Part shown: one piece after another, positions 59,001 through 64,000 of the stretch
How positions within the stretch are numbered: the first letter of the stretch is position 1
Layout: the number at the start of each line of letters is the position of its first letter
Assembly: GCA_006503475.1 (NCBI GenBank)
Contig: RSEH01000033.1
Span: forward strand, 146,096 to 210,095
Direction of reading: 5' to 3'
DNA length: 64,000 nucleotides
Source of the DNA: Stentor roeselii
Lineage: Eukaryota; Ciliophora; Heterotrichea; Heterotrichida; Stentoridae
Made by a program: the position numbers and the translations under genes
Notes under the pieces: model-generated
Databases searched by the model: none
What the model saw: only the letters and a program-made list of their open reading frames with translations
What the model was told of the DNA's origin: nothing

Positions 59001-62000
59001 AAACACTCAGAAAATAACAAAAGTAGTAGATGGAAATCCGATATTTGATATTCATCATATGGGAATCATTAAATTCGGGCCGATAGTGGAACAAACGCAG
59101 ATAATAAAAGGAAATAGATCTCTTGGATACTTTAGTTTTAGTAAAAAAAATATAAGAATACTTAATTACCTTAAAGGACTGAAAGAGGTTCAAAATAGTT
59201 TTGAAAATATTGGATTTGTTATTCCAGATGACGTATTTGATGATATTGAGGATATAGAATTTTCTCAGCTTTTGTATGCTATATGCACTCGATTTCCGAT
59301 CCACATTGCTTCAATACAAAATGGAAATCTTATCCCTTTACAAAATGGTGTTAATAATTTTGAAGATTTTACGAGATCGATAGGAAAAGAATCATTTGTA
59401 GATAGCTTAACTGACTATATCAAGTTTGGACATTATGAAGAAATTCTAGAAAATATAAAAAATATGTTGGTAGTATCAATTATAGGAAGGCAATCATCAG
59501 GAAAAAGTTATTTATTAAATAGAATCGCTGGCACTAGGTTTGATGTTGCTGCTGAAAGGTGTACGGAAGGAATATGGATGGGAATCGGGCATATTGATGA
59601 AACACAATTAGTTGTTTTTGACTGTGAAGGTTTGTTTACAGTAGAACGCTCAACTCAAGAGGAAATAAAGCTTTGCTTATTCATTTCAAGTTTATCAGAT
59701 TTAATCATTTTGAATTCTGATCTCTCTTCCGGAAAACATATTAAAGGGCTATTTGATGAATTTTCTTCAGGTGTGGATAGACTGAAAGGAAAACATTTAT
59801 TCAAAGGAACTTTAGATATAACATATAGAGATATCCCTGATAGTCAAGAATCTGGAGCTAAATTAGAATTTAATAAGTTTCTCCTAAGCTTGCTAGAAAC
59901 TGGTAAAAAAGAAACATTAACTAAACTTTTCAATGAAAATATAAAGAACTCACTTTACCATAACTTTGAGATTAATCTTTTTAATGATGAAGTTGAAAAT
60001 AAAAGATATGAATATATTGAAGAAATTCCTAAAAAATGGGCTTCAAATGTTAACTTTGGATTAATGATGAAAATGATTCTAATGCAAATATTTAGTGATG
60101 ATGTTATGAGTGTTGATATCAGACTATTTAGTGCCCAAACTAGAAAATTTAGAACAATTGTAGATAATATTATTTATAGTACTGATCAAGCAAAGAAATA
60201 TCTTAAAGAAGATTTATACTCAGGATCAATCCAAATAGATCCAGAATTTATTTCTTTCACTTGGATAATAAGAGACTTTTATAAAGATAATGAAGATCCT
60301 TTCATTTTCTTTAAGTTTGGATTATTTACTCAAACTTACGAATCATTATTTAGAAAAAGCCATAATATTTTATTCAAACAACTTGATGAGCAGATTAAAT
60401 TATTTTTTGAAAAGAGAAAAATGATAATTGTCAATTTTTTTAAAGACCAACTTCCTAAAGCAGAAGAATATAAAGATCAAATAGTTTATGATATCCTTGG
60501 AATAGAAAACAAACTTGATAAGTTTTCTAATTATTTTAAATATTGTTTAAGGAACTGCGAACAATGTGACTTTTACTGTACCAAAGTATATAATCATATT
60601 GAAAAATGTGATTGTGGAACTGACCACATTTGTAAAGAATTTTGTTCTATTTGTGGAAATAGTTCGATTTGTAGTTTATTAAATGGTCATAGAAACAGTC
60701 ATGTGTGCAGAAAAATAGCTCATAAATGTATTGAGAAGTGTAATTTAAAAAATTGTGAAAAAACCTGCACATTTGATCCAGGCCATGAAGGTGATTGTAG
60801 GTGTTCAAGCTCACATCCTTGTGGACAGCCTTGTGAAATGAACATTAGATGTGGGCAATTGTGCAGATATGATATAACTGAGGAGCATATTCGACATAAT
60901 TGTGAAGAGAAATGCCCATTCAAGTGCATATTCGAAGATGGTAATGGATGTTCAAGTTTGAATCATTTTCATGATTTTGAACTAGAAGAAGAGGATATAG
61001 AAAATGGAGGTAAGATTAAAAGACATATTTGCAGTACTGCACACACTTGCTTGAGTTTATGCATTTCTCCTGGTATTTGTAATGTGAATACAACCCTAGT
61101 AAAAAAGGTATATCGAAATAAATATAATGAATTTATATATCCTTATGTTGATTTGATACCTGAAAGACTTTTATGTAAAGAAGTCGTATTATCTGGAGAA
61201 ATTTCTCATGAAAAATTAACTCATTTGTGCGGGTCAAATAAGCATTTATGTGAAGCAAGATGTCCTGATTGCAATTGCTTTTGTATGAAAAAATTTGGTC
61301 ATGATGGTCTTCATTCTTCTAAAAATCATAGAAACAAGGAATGCTCTGAATATATATCAATTGAAGAAAGCTTTTCAGGAATAATCCAAGATGAAAGTAA
61401 ATTAAAAACAGTTACTTATGTTGCTGGTGAATCTGCGAGTCCAGAAATTTGTGATCAATACTGCATAACTAAGGGTCGCGGACATACTCATCCTATGCCA
61501 TGTAAAGGAGGAGAATTATGCTTGGAAATAACTGACAGGGGTTTCGCGATTCATTCAAATAATATTTATAAATCTGGGGAAAATAATGGAACTCTATATG
61601 ATTTTGTAACTTGTGATACCTATTGGATGAAATGTGGTTGGGTTCCTCCGAACAAAAAAAACAATCCTGAGATGCAAAATCTTTTCAGTAAGTGTAACTT
61701 TGCTTGCGATCATATTTCTCATGAGAATGATACACAAAAGGTTTACTGCGAAGGAAATTTATTTCATTCATTTTCTTTAAATTACACGGACCACGATTTT
61801 AAATGTATTCACCCTGCTTCAAGTTTCTACAATATTGTATTCATTGTGGATTGCACAGGAAGTATGAGTTCATATTTTTCTGGAGTTCAAAATGTTATAA
61901 AAGATTTAGTTGCTAAATGGGGAGGCGATATAAACAGATTTGCGTTTATAGGCTATACTGACCACCCTCCAGATCATGGACTTATGCCTTCTAACAATCC

Positions 62001-62484
62001 AGTTTGCATATTTCCTACATCACTTGACATGAATGATGGTGATGAAACCAGTATTGTTACTTTTATTAAAGGAATATCAGTAAGTGGAGGGGGAGGAAAT
62101 GGTGGAGAAGCTATGATTGATGGATTGGCATCAGCTAATAAACTTCATTATCAAAATAATGCTTCCATAATATATATCGTGATTTCTGATGATTCACCTC
62201 ATGGACGAGAATTTAATTCTAAATCTGAATATCCAAATGGTTGCCCTTGTGGTTACAAATGGAGGGATGTGCTTCAAATTATGAAAGCCAGAAATGCAGA
62301 ATTTATTCTTGTGAAATTAAATGATATACTTAATAAGACTGCTGATTTATTCAAAAATTTTTATGGAGATAAACTAAGTGTCATGCCCTTAAGAAGTGTT
62401 TCAGAGTTTCAAATGAAAGTATTCAATAAAGTGAGTCAAAAAATCGAAACTGATTATGTATTCTCTAAAAAATTAAGAAAGTAG
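56098..62484 (+). CDS. GBP/VLIG-like GTPase fused to Cys-rich zinc region and VWA domain
   Basis: A 2128-residue protein. Residues 1-140 are acidic and disordered; about 140-700 form a helical region with a Ser/Tyr-rich insert near 475-500. A large GTPase of the GB1/VLIG class follows at about 1110-1450: P-loop GRQSSGKS (1130-1137), the T-containing CTEGIWMG, DCEGL (1175-1179) and TYRD at the position of the family's RD motif. Residues about 1480-1830 are rich in Cys and His (CDCGTDHICKEFCSICG, HPCGQPCE). A VWA domain (about 1905-2100) has the metal site DCTGSMS (1918-1924), GYTDHPP and a later acidic site. GB1/VLIG GTPases oligomerise on membranes and act in innate immunity in animals; the fusion with VWA occurs in some protists and fungi as far as I recall. 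The frame is intact, stop TAG. Confidence 0.85.
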   Translation: MELRLKENPQSEENPNDSVAESKQNLKISQDSNEGDESLNLHNESLSYIERSEQLVIKSININKEKQFSDDKEIIDLNSKSEHIDSEQRHITLKKIEDSSNPKEEAKESLLKNEKNSINSENLDEEEAELPENTSSIRIIEIFHSVYDTSQSFKIHKYLVQESGLSSIKEYLSLTVQLIGVYGISGVMKKFISIALDDELNLFPKNEGLYLFYNKNKSLGVLAFITPYEDLYIDSPIKSSNRFIAVIRILSDLCKKIIACISEDIIKKWYYEESGGSNPFKPKIHQSYGALLKEVTVQESRIEDIKLECYSSIWNKKLYILPKDNIPLLFYYEFQSISQIERKLTSEALRKFPGELFKLIDISAYSMKINELFNKMKIQSLDHHSIKTDLRRHFEKMLKEKKDALAEVIRKISLVVQEKFNYKNLMNNQINYRNTGMKSRDSYINDMLQTKYDRDYLDKTNTISEKQTETSEPHGDHFYDSGYSSSSYSSSRNVNFWGNSNFGLRNLNRESSLIHNSLSIEYQIENAITSSLNLSIENLSKDIILKIEKDLKYKENSYLGQIIEKYYNQYSQNKKKLDYDGIVNRMSEEINKYFEFSEFKTKFLVFGKTFEELKQDLAKSLKNNNHMKCDEFKSCCEKKLMCFIDKPENQILKRLLVEPLREYLEILKIIENTFKKDCDSTLSPLEASFSGKQFRLYKSYIKIDDKGKRNTSDLFCTIDHSINLFNEFIKSENTSVNQIIGLDASVFFVLISNNEKSVTHVLRFNPNLKTKDDLEICKDIEDPDVILAWGSTPNKYIIFHNRSKIASHGCLKLNKYMQEGIPLDIYSKINKVVNGYYMKKSRKLYMIDDNGLLYCRELVSDQSETYIVNSTSRACDLDKFEPLKPSKGDKFLEIDISEDENIIFLQTEIDIECFDKNFIQTHSIPLSDQFLSYKNVSFSNQCFLVIQNKNFTMNCIKVVSPKQETLIENTQKITKVVDGNPIFDIHHMGIIKFGPIVEQTQIIKGNRSLGYFSFSKKNIRILNYLKGLKEVQNSFENIGFVIPDDVFDDIEDIEFSQLLYAICTRFPIHIASIQNGNLIPLQNGVNNFEDFTRSIGKESFVDSLTDYIKFGHYEEILENIKNMLVVSIIGRQSSGKSYLLNRIAGTRFDVAAERCTEGIWMGIGHIDETQLVVFDCEGLFTVERSTQEEIKLCLFISSLSDLIILNSDLSSGKHIKGLFDEFSSGVDRLKGKHLFKGTLDITYRDIPDSQESGAKLEFNKFLLSLLETGKKETLTKLFNENIKNSLYHNFEINLFNDEVENKRYEYIEEIPKKWASNVNFGLMMKMILMQIFSDDVMSVDIRLFSAQTRKFRTIVDNIIYSTDQAKKYLKEDLYSGSIQIDPEFISFTWIIRDFYKDNEDPFIFFKFGLFTQTYESLFRKSHNILFKQLDEQIKLFFEKRKMIIVNFFKDQLPKAEEYKDQIVYDILGIENKLDKFSNYFKYCLRNCEQCDFYCTKVYNHIEKCDCGTDHICKEFCSICGNSSICSLLNGHRNSHVCRKIAHKCIEKCNLKNCEKTCTFDPGHEGDCRCSSSHPCGQPCEMNIRCGQLCRYDITEEHIRHNCEEKCPFKCIFEDGNGCSSLNHFHDFELEEEDIENGGKIKRHICSTAHTCLSLCISPGICNVNTTLVKKVYRNKYNEFIYPYVDLIPERLLCKEVVLSGEISHEKLTHLCGSNKHLCEARCPDCNCFCMKKFGHDGLHSSKNHRNKECSEYISIEESFSGIIQDESKLKTVTYVAGESASPEICDQYCITKGRGHTHPMPCKGGELCLEITDRGFAIHSNNIYKSGENNGTLYDFVTCDTYWMKCGWVPPNKKNNPEMQNLFSKCNFACDHISHENDTQKVYCEGNLFHSFSLNYTDHDFKCIHPASSFYNIVFIVDCTGSMSSYFSGVQNVIKDLVAKWGGDINRFAFIGYTDHPPDHGLMPSNNPVCIFPTSLDMNDGDETSIVTFIKGISVSGGGGNGGEAMIDGLASANKLHYQNNASIIYIVISDDSPHGREFNSKSEYPNGCPCGYKWRDVLQIMKARNAEFILVKLNDILNKTADLFKNFYGDKLSVMPLRSVSEFQMKVFNKVSQKIETDYVFSKKLRK

Positions 62485-63281
62485 GATAATTATTAGAATT
62501 AAGGCATTAACATTCTATTTGGGAAAGATATTATATTGAACTAATATTGTATCTTAAACTATAAATTCTGTTAGAGATACATTTATCAAAAATAAAATAA
62601 TCATAAACTGCATGCTATATGAATTTGAAGTTTTATATATAATATATAACTACTAATATTTCTATTTGGTAGAAATCAATGATATTTAGCATTTTGAAAT
62701 TATAAATGATTGATTCTGTTTCCAAATATTTTACTCTTAGAAAAATTTTTTAGATAAAAGTGTTATTTATAAAAAAAATCTGAGTTTATATTATACAATT
62801 TTATAGTTATCATCTACTAATGTATTTTACGGAAATATATTAAACTGAAATAGATCTGCTCTCTTTGATCTACTTTTTATAAATTCATATAAATTTTTTA
62901 AATAAATCATATTCTAGATCTCAAGGGTCACTAGTTAGAGCTTTTATCCGTCAAGATAAATAGCGATTCTTTACGTGAAAGGGTAAGTTCAATGATTAAC
63001 ATCATATCACCCTCATGCTATCTTAATTGAAGAAGTGCTAAACTTTAAATTTTAGAAAGAAATTTTAGCTCTTGGATCAGTGCGGGTCCAATTAAAACTT
63101 GAGTATCAACTACAGAATTAATATTACGGGCCACTAAAGTACTTCAAAAATGTGATTAAAATACAAGCACCCAAATTAAAACCAGAGCCGGTGAGTTCTA
63201 TCGAAAAGACGTGAAAGGCTTGGGAAGGGTTTTTTCAAATTGCTTTAACAAGGCTAGTCCAGAAGTGATTCAAATGAACTT
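62485..63281. other. Subtelomeric spacer
   Basis: About 800 bp. The first 440 bp are AT-rich spacer. From about 62930 the composition becomes coding-like, and a frame reading TRAGEFYRKDVKGLGRVFSN (about 63175-63235) is interrupted upstream by several stops. It appears to be the decayed 5' part of the relic that continues in another frame from 63282. Confidence 0.4.
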
Positions 63282-63902
63282 GAACAGTCTTTTTGTTTAA
63301 TTGATGAGCAGTTCAAGATATTCGTCCACGAAGGACTTTTCAGAGCTGATAAGAAGATGACTGCTTCGAGTGATGTGGATCTCCCAATCAAAGAAATTAA
63401 GAGAGACTTGCAGATTATCTTTAAACCATTCCACCTGAAGTTTATTTGGCGAATCCAGTATATTTCACTAAGAACTCACATCAAATAATATTTTCAATAA
63501 AATCACCGCTCCTTTGGACTTCTGTACGCGAGAAAGAGTCAGGGGAAGACCTGAAGAAGGTCCTGCTTAGCCAGTCACAGTTAAGTCGATTCATTTGACA
63601 AGTATTGCTCAGAGAACCCTGAAGACCCTTATCTTCTGTCAGCTTTGAAAAGAAACCCGATTGTAAACTGCGGGCAATCTTGGAAGCCACTTAGTGGAAA
63701 CAACAAACAAGTGTATTGTGAGTGTTTCATGCATGTCACATGTATTGAGAAAAACTATGACACCAGAATCTTGGATTTTAAGAAAAAGATTTCACAAATT
63801 GTTTGTCAGAACTTCAAAATTCATTCCTTTACTTTTTCAAGGATGCTGGAACTATTTAAAAGAATGAGGAAAAGTAAGGATTTTAGTAAAAAAAATGATT
63901 AA
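63282..63902 (+). pseudogene. Decayed telomere-adjacent gene, family unknown
   Basis: One plus frame runs 63282-63902 and ends in TAA. The first 68 codons are open (DEQFKIFVHEGLFRADKKM, then DLPIKEIKRDLQIIFKPFHL). A broken stretch (about 63486-63575) carries two TAA, a TGA and a TAA. The last part, including an 86-residue open frame from ATG 63645, is open and contains a small Cys cluster (VYCECFMHVTC) and a basic tail. The 5' continuation lies in another frame, so at least one frameshift is also present. I do not recognise the protein. The gene ends about 25 bp from the first telomere repeat. The final 86 residues might still be expressed. Confidence 0.45.
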
Positions 63903-63927
63903 TTTTTTATGAATTTCGAATAGTAAA

Positions 63928-64000
63928 GGTGTTAGGGTGTTAGGGTGTTAGGGTGTTAGGGTGTTAGGGTGTTAGGGTGTTAGGGTGTTAGGGTGTTAGG
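63928..64000 (+). repeat. Telomere: nine GTGTTAGG repeats
   Basis: From 63928/63929 to the window end the sequence is an unbroken 8-nt repeat GTGTTAGG, the G-rich strand running 5' to 3' towards the end, as expected for a right-hand telomere. The unit is a permutation of TGTTAGGG (C-strand CCCTAACA), the telomere type reported for Stentor and Blepharisma. About 72 nt are visible, consistent with the true end of a macronuclear chromosome. Confidence 0.95.

Noticed and set aside
62925-63010. Possible tRNA (CTAGTTAGAGC and AAGTTCAATGATT blocks)
   Set aside because: The words only loosely resemble A and B boxes and I could not form a consistent cloverleaf.
1-64000. UAA/UAG as glutamine throughout (Tetrahymena-type code)
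   Set aside because: Frames up to 2474 codons contain no internal UAA or UAG and genes end at these codons, so general reassignment is excluded.

Overview
The window looks like the end of a macronuclear chromosome from a heterotrich ciliate (Stentor/Blepharisma type). Four observations support this. The right end is a pure array of an 8-base telomere unit (GTGTTAGG, the same repeat as TGTTAGGG/CCCTAACA). The one spliced gene I can prove (PEX7) has two introns of exactly 15 nt, a heterotrich hallmark. The DNA is AT-rich with very short intergenic gaps in its conserved part. CFAP54 shows a ciliated eukaryote. Every recognisable gene ends in TAA or TAG, never TGA, and Trp is written TGG in the intact genes. 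No UAA/UAG-to-Gln recoding is visible in the long reading frames, so a Tetrahymena- or Oxytricha-type code is excluded. The exact species cannot be read from the sequence.

Left zone (1-15.2 kb): compact, conserved eukaryotic genes. CFAP54 (central-pair protein, runs off the left edge) and calcineurin A are divergent across about 300 bp. Calcineurin A converges on a TPR protein with an 8-bp gap. The TPR gene, PEX7 (peroxisomal PTS2 receptor) and UCHL5 (proteasome-associated deubiquitinase) follow head to tail with 15-20 bp gaps. Beyond a 493-bp GT-rich spacer lies a 1438-residue leishmanolysin-like cysteine-rich secreted protein whose zinc-protease motif lacks the catalytic Glu.

Middle zone (16.5-39.4 kb): a cluster of very cysteine-rich, RING-like repeat proteins. 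Three tandem plus-strand genes (1435, 1031 and 2474 residues) share the same N-terminal domain and a collinear zinc-finger array but end differently (coiled coil plus WD40; short coiled coil; a distinct C-terminal module). Two relatives flank them. One is a B-box-like gene with a Lys/Glu repeat tail. The other is a minus-strand coiled-coil gene that carries almost the same C-terminal module as the 2474-residue protein, placed as a mirror image.

Right zone (40.9-64 kb): an ABCG half-transporter interrupted by one in-frame TAA, a chitin synthase, a LITAF-domain protein, a WD40 gene whose 5' part is broken, an intact 779-residue WD40 protein, and a 2128-residue protein joining a GBP/VLIG-like GTPase, a cysteine-rich zinc region and a von Willebrand A domain. 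Long AT-rich spacers separate these genes and several hold decayed coding relics. The last relic ends about 25 bp from the telomere.

The left part is stable housekeeping and cilium biology. The right 48 kb is an expanding, shuffling and decaying lineage-specific region. My best candidate for an undescribed system is the multi-gene RING-like/WD40/GTPase-VWA cluster. Its domain kit resembles ubiquitin-ligase and innate-defence proteins, but that function is only inference.
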